Part shown: piece after piece, positions 6,778 through 14,277 of the stretch
Position numbering within the stretch: position 1 is the first letter of the stretch
How the letters are laid out: every line of letters starts with the position of its first letter
Origin: JAKFVA01 sp046155225
GTDB taxonomy: Bacteria > Pseudomonadota > Gammaproteobacteria > Burkholderiales > Burkholderiaceae_C
NCBI GenBank assembly: GCA_046155225.1
Contig: JBJXED010000125.1
Location: forward strand, 1-22,293
Direction: 5' to 3'
Length of the DNA: 22,293 nucleotides
Position numbers and translations under genes: made by a program
The notes under the pieces: generated by a model
What the model was told of the DNA's origin: nothing
What the model saw: the letters and a program-made list of their open reading frames with translations, nothing else
Database searches by the model: none

Positions 6778-9063
6778 ATGTCTGTCTCCACCCACGGCCT
6801 GCGCCTCAAGCACGTCAGCCCTGCTGCCAGGGCGGCGGTGGAATTGCTGTCGTCGATGCGGTTCTCCATCTCGCTGCTCTCCGTGATTTGCATCGCCTCG
6901 GTGATTGGCACCGTGCTCAAGCAGGGCGAGCCCGCCAACAACTATGTCAACCAGTTCGGTCCGTTTTGGGCGCAGGTGTTCAGGGCGCTGGACTTGTACA
7001 GCGTCTACAGCGCCTGGTGGTTTTTGTTGATATTGGCTTTTTTGGTCATCAGCACCAGTTTGTGCGTGGCGCGCACCACGCCCAAGATTTTTCGTGACTG
7101 GAATGTCTACAAGGAAAACATCCGCGCGCAAAGCCTGCCTGCTTTTGCCCACAACGCGCAAGGTACGCTGGCCGAGTCACCGCAAGCCGCAGCGCAGCGC
7201 ATCGGGGCCCTGTTGGCGGGCGGCGGCTGGCGCGTCAAGCTGCAAGAGCGACCTGCGGCAGCGGTCGGCGCTGCCGGCTGGATGGTGGCGGCCAAAGCCG
7301 GTGCGGCCAACAAGCTGGGCTACATCTTTGCGCACAGCGCTATCGTGCTGATTTGCCTGGGCGGGCTGTTGGACGGCGACCTGATGGTGCGGGCGCAAAC
7401 TTGGTGGAGCGGCAAGTCGGTGTATGCCGGCGGCGGCCTGATTGCCGACGTCAAGCCCGAGCACCGGCTGCCTGCCAGCAACCCGACATTTCGCGGGAAT
7501 TTGATGGTGGCCGAGGGCGAACGCTCCAGCACCGCCATCCTGGCCCAGCCCAGCGGCGTCCTGGTGCAGGAGCTGCCGTTTGCCATCGAGCTAAAAAAAT
7601 TCATCGTCGAGTACTACTCGACCGGCATGCCCAAGCTGTTTGCCAGCGAGATCGTGATCCACGACAAGGAAACCGGCGCGCAAACCGAGCGGCGGGTGGA
7701 AGTCAACCAGCCGGCCAGCTACCGGGGTATCCACATCTACCAGTCCAGTTTTGACGATGGCGGTTCGCGCGTCAAACTCCGGGCCGTGCCGGTGAGTTTT
7801 GCCGCTCTGGGCGCGACGCCTGCAGCCGCACCGCCGCTCGAACTCGAAGGCACAGTGGGTGCCAGCGCGGCATTGGGCACCGCGAGCACCGCCATGGGCG
7901 GCGCCAGCAGCGTTGAGTTTGTGGCGCTGCGGGTGATCAATGTGGAGAATTTGGGTGCCCCGCCGGGTTCGTCTGCGGCAGGTGTTGATGTGCGCAAAGT
8001 AGACCTGCAAAATGCCTCGCCCGCGGCTGCGAGCTTGCGCGGTTTGCTCCAGTCCAGCAGCCTGGGCTCGGCGATAGACGAGCGCCTGGGCGCTGCCAAC
8101 AAAGCCGTTCCCAAGCGCGAGTTGCGCAACGTCGGCCCCAGCATCACCTACAAGCTGCGCGACGCCGCCGGCCAGGCACGTGAGTACCACAACTACATGC
8201 AACCGGTGGACACCGGCGACGGCGTGCGGACTTTTCTGCTGGGCGTGCGCGAGCAGCCCTCGGAGCCGTTTCGTTACCTGCGCATTCCGGCCGACGCGCA
8301 GGACTCGATGGCCGATTTCCAGCGCCTGGGCACGGCCCTGGCCGACCCGCGGGCACGGTCGCAGGCGGTGGCGCGCTATGTGGCCCAAGCGGTTGGCCCT
8401 GGCCGGGGCGATTTGGCCGAACAACTCAAAACCTCGGCCTCAAAGGCCTTGGCTTTGTTTTCCGGGGCACCCGAAGCCGCTGGCGGCAGCGCCGAGCCCA
8501 GCACCCGCGTGGCGGGTTTGCAGGCATTGGTCAATTTCATCGAAAGCAAGGTGCCCGAGGCCGAACGCGGTCGCGCCAGCGAAGTGCTGGTGCGTATCCT
8601 GAGTGGTGTGCTGTACGAATTGATGCAAGCCGCGCGCACGCAGGCCGCCCTGCCGCCGCTGCCGCAGAACCAGGCCACCCAGGCGTTTATGACGCAGGCC
8701 GTCCTGGCGCTCAGCGATGCAGCAGCCTACCCGGCACCCGCCGCATTGCAATTGCAGGACTTCACCCAGGTGCAGGCCAGCGTGTTTCAGGTTGCCAAAG
8801 CGCCGGGCAAATGGGTGGTGTACCTGGGCTGTTTCTTTTTGATTGCAGGCATTTTTGCCATGCTCTATGTACGGGACCGGCGCCTCTGGATCTGGCTCAG
8901 CCAGGCACCCAGCGACGGCGGCGGCATGCAGGGCACCACCCATGCCATGATGGCCCTGTCCACCAACCGCAAAACGCTCGATGGTGACCGCGAGTTTGAA
9001 TCACTGGCGGCCAAATTGATTGGTGACAACCCGGCGCAGCCGCAGCTTCCTGCAGCTGGCTGA
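6778..9063 (+). CDS. resB: Cytochrome c biogenesis protein ResB (System II)
   Basis: A 761-residue ResB-family protein (PF05140). Membrane helices are at about 25-45 (SMRFSISLLSVICIASVIGTV), 78-96 (WWFLLILAFLVISTSLCVA), 183-203 (LGYIFAHSAIVLICLGGLL) and near 690-710 (WVVYLGCFFLIAGIFAMLYV). The roughly 485 residues between helices 3 and 4 form the large periplasmic domain, which contains the family motif VNQPASYRGIHIYQSSFDDGG. With the WWD-domain partner encoded next, ResB delivers and ligates haem to apocytochromes on the periplasmic side. The ATG at 6778 begins the conserved N-terminus; the frame stays open upstream to a TTG at 6706, but that stretch is the terminator and is rejected. An Ala-rich low-complexity insert lies at about 340-380. 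A weak ribosome site and only 24 bases after the terminator leave the promoter unidentified. Confidence 0.92.
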   Translation: MSVSTHGLRLKHVSPAARAAVELLSSMRFSISLLSVICIASVIGTVLKQGEPANNYVNQFGPFWAQVFRALDLYSVYSAWWFLLILAFLVISTSLCVARTTPKIFRDWNVYKENIRAQSLPAFAHNAQGTLAESPQAAAQRIGALLAGGGWRVKLQERPAAAVGAAGWMVAAKAGAANKLGYIFAHSAIVLICLGGLLDGDLMVRAQTWWSGKSVYAGGGLIADVKPEHRLPASNPTFRGNLMVAEGERSSTAILAQPSGVLVQELPFAIELKKFIVEYYSTGMPKLFASEIVIHDKETGAQTERRVEVNQPASYRGIHIYQSSFDDGGSRVKLRAVPVSFAALGATPAAAPPLELEGTVGASAALGTASTAMGGASSVEFVALRVINVENLGAPPGSSAAGVDVRKVDLQNASPAAASLRGLLQSSSLGSAIDERLGAANKAVPKRELRNVGPSITYKLRDAAGQAREYHNYMQPVDTGDGVRTFLLGVREQPSEPFRYLRIPADAQDSMADFQRLGTALADPRARSQAVARYVAQAVGPGRGDLAEQLKTSASKALALFSGAPEAAGGSAEPSTRVAGLQALVNFIESKVPEAERGRASEVLVRILSGVLYELMQAARTQAALPPLPQNQATQAFMTQAVLALSDAAAYPAPAALQLQDFTQVQASVFQVAKAPGKWVVYLGCFFLIAGIFAMLYVRDRRLWIWLSQAPSDGGGMQGTTHAMMALSTNRKTLDGDREFESLAAKLIGDNPAQPQLPAAG

Positions 9064-9095
9064 GCCCCTACCTTGACCCCCCGGCGCAAAGGCCC

Positions 9096-10457
9096 ATGAT
9101 GAATACAGCCACCACCCAACCCCCCCTTGGCGTTAACCGGCCCGTGGCCGGATTGAATGAGGGATTTTTTGCCCGGCGCAGCGCATTTGACTGGGTCTTT
9201 GCGTTGCTGCTGGCGGCCGGGGCCTTGTACGCTTTCGTCCGCTATGCCGATTTCATGGACGTGTACGAACAGGGCATTTTGATCGGCACGGTCCCGGCCG
9301 CGATCTGGCTGGCCTGGTTCTGGAAACCGCTGCGCGCATTGATGCTGGGCGTGGCCCTGTTTTCGCTGCTCGCCATCTGGGCCTACCAGGACGGCGGCCA
9401 GGGCAGCCTGGCGCGTGCCGAGAGCGTGTTCTGGCTCAAGTTTTTCCTCTCCAGCCAGTCGGCAATTTTGTGGATGTGCATGCTGTTCTTCATGAGCACC
9501 GCGTTTTACTGGATCGGCATGTTTGCCCGGAGCCAAAGCAGCGCAATGGAGCTGATTGCCTCGCGCCTGGCTTGGGCGGCGGTGGCGATGGCCTTGCTCG
9601 GCACGATGGTGCGCTGGTATGAGAGCTATTTGATCGGTGCCGATGTCGGCCACATTCCGGTCAGCAACCTGTACGAGGTGTTCGTGCTGTTTTGCTGGAT
9701 GACGGCGGCTTTCTACCTGTATTTCGAGAGCCACTACCAAACCCGCGCGCTCGGCGCGTTTGTCATGCTGGTGGTGAGTGCCGCGGTGGGCTTTTTGCTC
9801 TGGTACACCGTGGTCAAGGAAGCGCATGAGATTCAGCCGCTGGTGCCGGCCCTCAAGAGCTGGTGGATGAAGCTGCATGTGCCGGCCAACTTTATTGGCT
9901 ACGGCACCTTTGCACTCGCGGCGATGGTCGCTTTTGCCTATTTGATCAAGCAAAAAGCCAGCGAGACGCGCTGGGTCCGGCTGGCCCCGTTGTGGCTGCT
10001 GGGCATCGTCCTGTGTTTCATGCCGCTGGTGTTTCGGCGCGGCGTCTCGCAGGACGCGGGTTACTGGCTGGTGTACTTTGGCATCGCGGGCTTGATCGTG
10101 GCCGGTATTTTGCTGGCACGCGGGCGCATTGCGCAGCGCCTGCCCAGTTTTGAGGTGCTGGACGACGTGATGTACAAGTCCATCGCGGTCGGTTTTGCCT
10201 TCTTCACCATTGCCACCGTGTTGGGCGCGCTATGGGCAGCCGAAGCCTGGGGCGGGTACTGGAGCTGGGACCCCAAGGAAACCTGGGCACTGATTGTCTG
10301 GCTGAACTACGCGGCCTGGCTGCACATGCGCCTGGTCAAAGGCTTGCGCGGCGTGGTGGCGTCCTGGTGGGCGCTGGCCGGACTGGCTGTCACATCCTTT
10401 GCATTTTTAGGTGTAAACATGTTCCTCAGCGGGCTGCACAGCTACGGAACCTTGTAA
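9096..10457 (+). CDS. ccsB: Cytochrome c biogenesis protein CcsA/ResC type (WWD domain; often named CcsB)
   Basis: A 453-residue polytopic protein (PF01578) with about eight membrane helices. The diagnostic WWD haem-handling motif WGGYWSWDPKE is at about 385-395. Candidate haem-ligand histidines include those in MKLHVPANF, WLHMRLV and GLHSYGTL. With ResB it forms the System II cytochrome c synthetase that exports haem and attaches it to CXXCH motifs. Nomenclature varies: this WWD protein is CcsA/ResC in most papers and CcsB in some family databases. It begins 32 bases after resB. The start is 9096 or the adjacent ATG at 9099; AAAGG at about 9084-9088 favours the second. The N-terminal 30 residues are poorly conserved and soluble. 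Operonic with resB. Confidence 0.92.
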   Translation: MMNTATTQPPLGVNRPVAGLNEGFFARRSAFDWVFALLLAAGALYAFVRYADFMDVYEQGILIGTVPAAIWLAWFWKPLRALMLGVALFSLLAIWAYQDGGQGSLARAESVFWLKFFLSSQSAILWMCMLFFMSTAFYWIGMFARSQSSAMELIASRLAWAAVAMALLGTMVRWYESYLIGADVGHIPVSNLYEVFVLFCWMTAAFYLYFESHYQTRALGAFVMLVVSAAVGFLLWYTVVKEAHEIQPLVPALKSWWMKLHVPANFIGYGTFALAAMVAFAYLIKQKASETRWVRLAPLWLLGIVLCFMPLVFRRGVSQDAGYWLVYFGIAGLIVAGILLARGRIAQRLPSFEVLDDVMYKSIAVGFAFFTIATVLGALWAAEAWGGYWSWDPKETWALIVWLNYAAWLHMRLVKGLRGVVASWWALAGLAVTSFAFLGVNMFLSGLHSYGTL

Positions 10458-10503
10458 TCCGCCGCGGTTTCAGACGACCAATGCGTATATTTAGGAACAA
10501 CCC

Positions 10504-11508
10504 ATGCTGATCAAAACCCATGCCGACGGCTTCAACCACGCGGTGCCCAGTGAAATCACCGCGTACAGCACCTACCAGCGCCGCCGCGATCTCATCAAGC
10601 TCATGGCAAGTGGTGCTGCAGGCGCGGCCATGGCCAGCTGGGCGGGACGGCAGGCGCTGGCGCAGACGCCAGCCTACACGCGCCCTGGCAAGTTGGCCGT
10701 GCTGGCGGGCGGCAAGTCGGCGCTAGCGGGGGCCAACGTGGCTGAAAAAGTCACCGACTACAAAGACACTTCGACCTACAACAACTTCTACGAGTTCGGC
10801 ACCGACAAGGCCGAACCGGCACGCAATGCGCATACGCTCAAGACCACGCCGTGGACGGTGGAGGTCGAGGGCCTGGTGAAAAAACCCGGCAAATTCGGCA
10901 TTGAAGACTTGCTCAAACTCAGCGCGCAGGAAGAGCGTATTTACCGTTTGCGTTGTGTTGAAGGCTGGTCAATGGTGGTCCCGTGGGTGGGTTATTCGCT
11001 GTCAGAGCTCATCAAAAAAGTCGAGCCCCTCGGTTCGGCCAAATTCGTTGAGTTCGTGACGCTGGCCGACCGCACCATGATGCCGGGTGTGGGGTCGCGC
11101 GTGCTCGACTGGCCTTACACCGAGGGTTTGCGCATGGACGAGGCCATGAACCCCCTGACGCTGCTGACCTTTGGCATGTACGGCGAGGTGCTGCCCAACC
11201 AGAGCGGCGCGCCGGTGCGCATTGTGACGCCGTGGAAATACGGCTTCAAAAGCGGCAAGAGCATTGTCAAAATCCGCTTTACCGAAAAACAGCCCGACAC
11301 CGCCTGGAACAAGGCCGCCGCCGCCGAGTACGGTTTTTATTCCAACGTCAACCCCGCTGTGGACCACCCGCGCTGGAGCCAGGCGACCGAGCGGCGCATC
11401 GGCGAAGACGGGTTTTTCGCCAAAAAACGCAAAACGCTGATGTTCAACGGCTACGAGGCGCAAGTCGCCGCGATGTATGCCGGCATGGACCTGAAGAAGT
11501 TTTTCTGA
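10504..11508 (+). CDS. msrP: Periplasmic methionine sulfoxide reductase catalytic subunit MsrP (YedY)
   Basis: A 334-residue molybdopterin oxidoreductase of the sulfite-oxidase fold. A twin-arginine signal QRRRDLIKLMASGAAG (25-40) targets it, folded with cofactor, through Tat, with cleavage near ALAQ (51-54). Cys151 in LRCVEGWSM is the expected molybdenum ligand. Family blocks YNNFYEFG (92-99), WTVEVEGLVKKP, LPNQSGAPVRIVTPWKYGFKS and a Phe-rich C-terminus are present, and full length fits E. coli MsrP. It reduces methionine sulfoxide in periplasmic proteins using electrons from MsrQ, encoded next. AGGA about 7 bases before the ATG is a good ribosome site. It follows the cytochrome maturation genes by 46 bases and may share their transcript. 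Confidence 0.95.
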   Translation: MLIKTHADGFNHAVPSEITAYSTYQRRRDLIKLMASGAAGAAMASWAGRQALAQTPAYTRPGKLAVLAGGKSALAGANVAEKVTDYKDTSTYNNFYEFGTDKAEPARNAHTLKTTPWTVEVEGLVKKPGKFGIEDLLKLSAQEERIYRLRCVEGWSMVVPWVGYSLSELIKKVEPLGSAKFVEFVTLADRTMMPGVGSRVLDWPYTEGLRMDEAMNPLTLLTFGMYGEVLPNQSGAPVRIVTPWKYGFKSGKSIVKIRFTEKQPDTAWNKAAAAEYGFYSNVNPAVDHPRWSQATERRIGEDGFFAKKRKTLMFNGYEAQVAAMYAGMDLKKFF

Positions 11509-11533
11509 GCGCCCTTACGCAGGTCAGTGCATC

Positions 11534-12181
11534 ATGAATTTGGCAAAACCCCTGCTGCACCCGGCCGCCAAACCTGTGCTTTTTGCCTTGTGCCTGTTGC
11601 CTTTTGGCTGGCTGGTGCTGGGGGCATTCACGGGCGGTTTGGGGGCAAACCCAGCGGAGTATTTGATCCGCTCCACGGGCGACTGGACGCTGCGCTTTCT
11701 GTGCATCACCCTGGCGGTGACGCCGCTGCGCACGTTGGCCAACATCCCGGCGCTGGCGCGGTTTCGCCGCATGCTGGGGCTGTTTGTGTATTTTTACGTG
11801 GTGCTGCACCTGCTCTCGTACAGCTGGTTTGACCAGGGCTTTGATGTGCCGGAGATCATCAAAGACATCATCAAGCGGCCGTTTATCCTGGTCGGCTTCC
11901 TGGGGTTTTTGCTGCTCACGCCGCTGGCGGCCACCTCATTTAACCGCGCTGTCAAAGCCATGGGCGCGAAAAACTGGCAGACCCTGCACAAGCTGGTGTA
12001 TGGGATTGCCGGGCTGGGCATCCTGCATTTTTTCTGGATGCGCTCGGGCAAGAACGACTTTGCCGAAGTGGCGGTGTATGCCGCGGTCCTGGCGCTGTTG
12101 CTGGGCTGGCGTGTGCAGCAGTATTTGCGCAAGCGGCGCTTGCTGGCCAAGCCCAATAGCCGCACCCAGCTGCAAAGCTGA
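11534..12181 (+). CDS. msrQ: Haem-binding membrane subunit MsrQ (YedZ)
   Basis: A 215-residue inner-membrane protein of the ferric-reductase-like domain family with about six helices. Histidines 92 (VLHLLSYSWF), 152 (TLHKLVYG) and 165 (ILHFFWMRSG) match the conserved haem-b-binding histidines of MsrQ, one residue from their E. coli positions as I recall. It passes electrons from the respiratory chain or a flavin donor to MsrP across the membrane. It lies 25 bases after msrP with a modest AGGTCA ribosome site. The basic, Gln/Arg-rich C-terminal tail (about 196-215) is cytoplasmic by the positive-inside rule. It closes the redox cluster; the next gene, lysA, is convergent. Confidence 0.94.
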   Translation: MNLAKPLLHPAAKPVLFALCLLPFGWLVLGAFTGGLGANPAEYLIRSTGDWTLRFLCITLAVTPLRTLANIPALARFRRMLGLFVYFYVVLHLLSYSWFDQGFDVPEIIKDIIKRPFILVGFLGFLLLTPLAATSFNRAVKAMGAKNWQTLHKLVYGIAGLGILHFFWMRSGKNDFAEVAVYAAVLALLLGWRVQQYLRKRRLLAKPNSRTQLQS

Positions 12182-12250
12182 GCGCGATTCGCTGCGGCGG
12201 GCGCTGGCCAGGCCGTGCCGAAAATCGCCCCAAACGCCCTTTTTTCTGAT

Positions 12251-12316
12251 TTTTAAGGTCAAATCGGCCTCTAGCCAAGGTGTTTCCTGCCGATGACGCT
12301 ACTAATTTAATTGTTT
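12251..12316. repeat. Possible degenerate copy of a Comamonadaceae intergenic repeat
   Basis: In the 191-base gap between convergent msrQ and lysA, a T/A-richer stretch contains AAGGTCAAATCGGCCTCTAG (from 12255) and ends in GCTACTAATTTAATTG (about 12298-12313). ATCGGC (12263-12268) and GCCGAT (12289-12294) form an inverted pair, and a third copy, ATCGGCA, lies at 12344-12350. I remember very similar wording recurring between genes in Rhodoferax and Polaromonas genomes; that is recollection, not a search. It could act as a bidirectional transcript end, but no classical terminator with a T tract is present. The rest of the gap shows no ORF. Confidence 0.4.
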
Positions 12317-12372
12317 TCGTGGCCTGTGTACAGCGCCAGCAAGATCGGCACTGGGGCGGCATTGAAACGCCA

Positions 12373-13665
12373 TCACAGCGGCAGCAGGCACTCGCCGCGC
12401 ACTTGGTCTTCCAGGCTTTCTCGCACGCGAATCAGGTGCGCCTGGCTGCCGCTGACCAGTACTTCGGCGGCGCGGCCGCGGCTGTTGTAGTTGCTGGCCA
12501 TGCTCATGCAGTAGGCCCCTGCGGAGCACACCGCCAGCAAATCACCGGGGGTGACTTGCAAGTCGCGGTCACGGCCGATCCAGTCGCCGCTCTCGCAAAT
12601 CGGGCCGACCACGTCGTAGCGCTGCACAGCCGGGGCCGCCGCAGCAGACGGCCAGCGCAGTGGCGCGATCGCATGAAACGCCTGGTACATGGCCGGGCGC
12701 GGCAAATCGTTCATGGCGGCGTCGATGATGCAGAAATTCTTTTCCTCGCCGGGTTTGAGGTACAGCACCTCGGCCAGGCACACGCCAGCATTGCCGACCA
12801 GCGAGCGTCCCGGCTCAATCATTAGCTGGCGCTGGCCAAAGCCGCGCGCGTCCAGCTTGGCCAGCAACTGCGCCCACAGGGCATCGGCAGGCGGTGGTGA
12901 TTCGCCCTGGTAGTTGATGCCCAGGCCGCCGCCAAAGTCCAGGTGCGCCAGCGGCATGCCGGCGGCCTCAATGGCATCGGCCAGGTCGAGCACCCGGTCC
13001 ATTGCGTCCAGATAGGGCGCTGCCTGGGTGATTTGCGAGCCGATGTGGCAGTCAATGCCGACCAGCTTGAGCCCCGGCAGGCTGGCAGCACGCCGGTAGG
13101 TGGCCAGCGCGCGTTCGTGTGCAATGCCGAATTTATTGGCTTTGAGGCCGGTTGAAATATAGGGGTGGGTTTGCGGGTCCACATCGGGGTTGACGCGGAT
13201 GCTGACCGGCGCCACCTTGCCGCAGGCCTGTGCCACCTCGCTCAGCACATCCAGTTCGGCATCACTCTCCACATTGAAGCAAGCGATGCCGGCTGCCAGC
13301 GCCTGCCGCATCTCGTGGCGGGTTTTGCCCACGCCCGAGAAGATGACTTTGGCCATGTCGGCCCCAGCCAGTTGCGCGCGCTGCAATTCGCCGCCCGAGA
13401 CAATGTCAAATCCGCAGCCCGCCTGCGCAAAGACTTGCAACACGGCGAGCGAGGCATTGGCCTTCATGGCGTAGCAAATTTGCGCATTGCGGCCCGCAAA
13501 CCCACTTTGGTAGGCGGCGAGTGCGCCCAGCATGGCGGCTTTGGAATAGACCATCAAAGGCGTGCCATATTGCCGGGCCAGGGCGGTGAGGTCGCAGTCC
13601 TCCAAAAAGAGCTGGCCCTCGCGCCAGGCCAATTGCGGCGCACCGGGCAGCAGCGGCGGGCTCAT
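12373..13665 (-). CDS. lysA: Diaminopimelate decarboxylase
   Basis: A 430-residue PLP enzyme of the alanine-racemase-like fold that converts meso-diaminopimelate to L-lysine, the last step of lysine synthesis. Lys68 in YAMKAN is the Schiff-base lysine. His207 in DCHIGSQ, the glycine-rich phosphate site FGGGLGI (244-250), EPGRSLV (284-290), Cys357 in the CESGDW signature and Tyr385 in GAYCMSMASNYN complete the active site. Length is normal for the family. The ATG at 13665 overlaps the lptM stop (ATGA), so lptM and lysA are translationally coupled. This order, with cyaY divergent, recurs across beta- and gammaproteobacteria. Nothing is odd in the coding sequence. Confidence 0.96.
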   Translation of the reverse strand: MSPPLLPGAPQLAWREGQLFLEDCDLTALARQYGTPLMVYSKAAMLGALAAYQSGFAGRNAQICYAMKANASLAVLQVFAQAGCGFDIVSGGELQRAQLAGADMAKVIFSGVGKTRHEMRQALAAGIACFNVESDAELDVLSEVAQACGKVAPVSIRVNPDVDPQTHPYISTGLKANKFGIAHERALATYRRAASLPGLKLVGIDCHIGSQITQAAPYLDAMDRVLDLADAIEAAGMPLAHLDFGGGLGINYQGESPPPADALWAQLLAKLDARGFGQRQLMIEPGRSLVGNAGVCLAEVLYLKPGEEKNFCIIDAAMNDLPRPAMYQAFHAIAPLRWPSAAAAPAVQRYDVVGPICESGDWIGRDRDLQVTPGDLLAVCSAGAYCMSMASNYNSRGRAAEVLVSGSQAHLIRVRESLEDQVRGECLLPL

Positions 13666-13889
13666 CGCGCAGGCACCGCGGCCGGGACAGACGCCGGTTT
13701 TTGCGAAGGCGTACCCGCACCAGACCCGCGCGGCAGGTCAGGCTGCAGCACCTGCGGCAGGGTGCCGCGCTGGGCCGCTTCGGGCGCGGTAGGCAGGTAC
13801 AAGGGGCCTTTTTGGCCGCAGCCGCCCAGGCCCACCAGCCCTGCAGTACCAAGCGCTGCGCACACTAGAATGATTTTTTGTTTGGACAT
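13662..13889 (-). CDS. lptM: Small lipoprotein LptM (YifL/LppL)
   Basis: A 75-residue lipoprotein. The signal peptide MSKQKIILVCAALGTAGLVG leads to the lipobox LGGC with the acylated cysteine at 24. The mature start CGQKGPLYLP (24-33) is the LptM family signature. The rest is a Pro/Ala-rich disordered tail, longer than the very short E. coli form. In E. coli LptM helps mature and stabilise the LptD-LptE translocon in the outer membrane; the same role here is by homology. It is upstream of and overlaps lysA, and diverges from cyaY with only 12 bases between the start codons, so its transcript leader must be extremely short or start inside cyaY. Confidence 0.9.
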   Translation of the reverse strand: MSKQKIILVCAALGTAGLVGLGGCGQKGPLYLPTAPEAAQRGTLPQVLQPDLPRGSGAGTPSQKPASVPAAVPAR

Positions 13890-13895
13890 AGCGAA

Positions 13896-13903
13896 ATTGT
13901 AAT
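13896..13903. promoter_or_regulatory. Candidate bidirectional -10 element between lptM and cyaY
   Basis: The plus-strand octamer ATTGTAAT gives TACAAT on the minus strand (13896-13901) and TGTAAT on the plus strand (13898-13903), both 5/6 to the sigma70 -10 consensus. A minus-strand transcript starting about 7 bases downstream would begin at or next to the lptM ATG (13889). A plus-strand transcript would begin near the second in-frame ATG of cyaY (13908). Convincing -35 elements are not seen. Both transcripts would be leaderless or nearly so. Confidence 0.35.
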
Positions 13904-14273
13904 GACCATGAATTCACCCAATGACCTGCAATTCATGGACCGCGCCGAGGCGCTGCTGCAAACCATTGAGCGTGAATGCGACCGCATCAATGAGCAGACT
14001 GACGCCGACATCGACAACCAGCGCAGCGGCGGCATGGTCACGCTCACCTTCAGCAACCGCAGCCAGATTGTGGTCAACCTGCAAAAACCGCTGCATGAAA
14101 TCTGGCTGGCGGCCAAATCAGGCGGCTACCACTTCAGGTTTGACGACCATTGCTGGAGGGATACCAAAAACCCGGTGGCGGGGGAATTTTTTGCCTGCTT
14201 GTCGCAGGCGGCCAGTGAGCAATCGGGTCGCGTACTGGTATTTGGCGCAGGTGCTGGCGCGGCGCGCACATAA
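13902..14273 (+). CDS. cyaY: Iron-sulfur cluster assembly regulator CyaY (frataxin)
   Basis: A 123-residue bacterial frataxin. The N-terminal helix carries the acidic ridge DRAEALLQTIERECDR followed by DADID. The beta-sheet has GGMVTLTFSNRSQIVVN, and the family hallmark KPLHEIWLAAKSGGYHF is followed by W and the FF-A-L helix. CyaY binds iron and the IscS desulfurase and tunes Fe-S cluster assembly in the cytosol. The start is either ATG 13902 or ATG 13908; neither has a Shine-Dalgarno. The final dozen residues are Gly/Ala-rich and non-conserved. It is divergent from lptM-lysA, a conserved pairing, and its stop is 4 bases from the stop of the convergent mrcA gene, so the two transcripts almost certainly overlap. 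Confidence 0.93.
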   Translation: MTMNSPNDLQFMDRAEALLQTIERECDRINEQTDADIDNQRSGGMVTLTFSNRSQIVVNLQKPLHEIWLAAKSGGYHFRFDDHCWRDTKNPVAGEFFACLSQAASEQSGRVLVFGAGAGAART

Positions 14274-14277
14274 GCGG

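Noticed and set aside
7591..8424. Long open frames antisense to resB, lysA and mrcA (also 8865-9953, 13165-13902, 16132-16734)
   Set aside because: High-GC codon bias keeps antisense frames open. The translations are His/Arg/Gln-rich with no family features and sit fully opposite well-identified genes.
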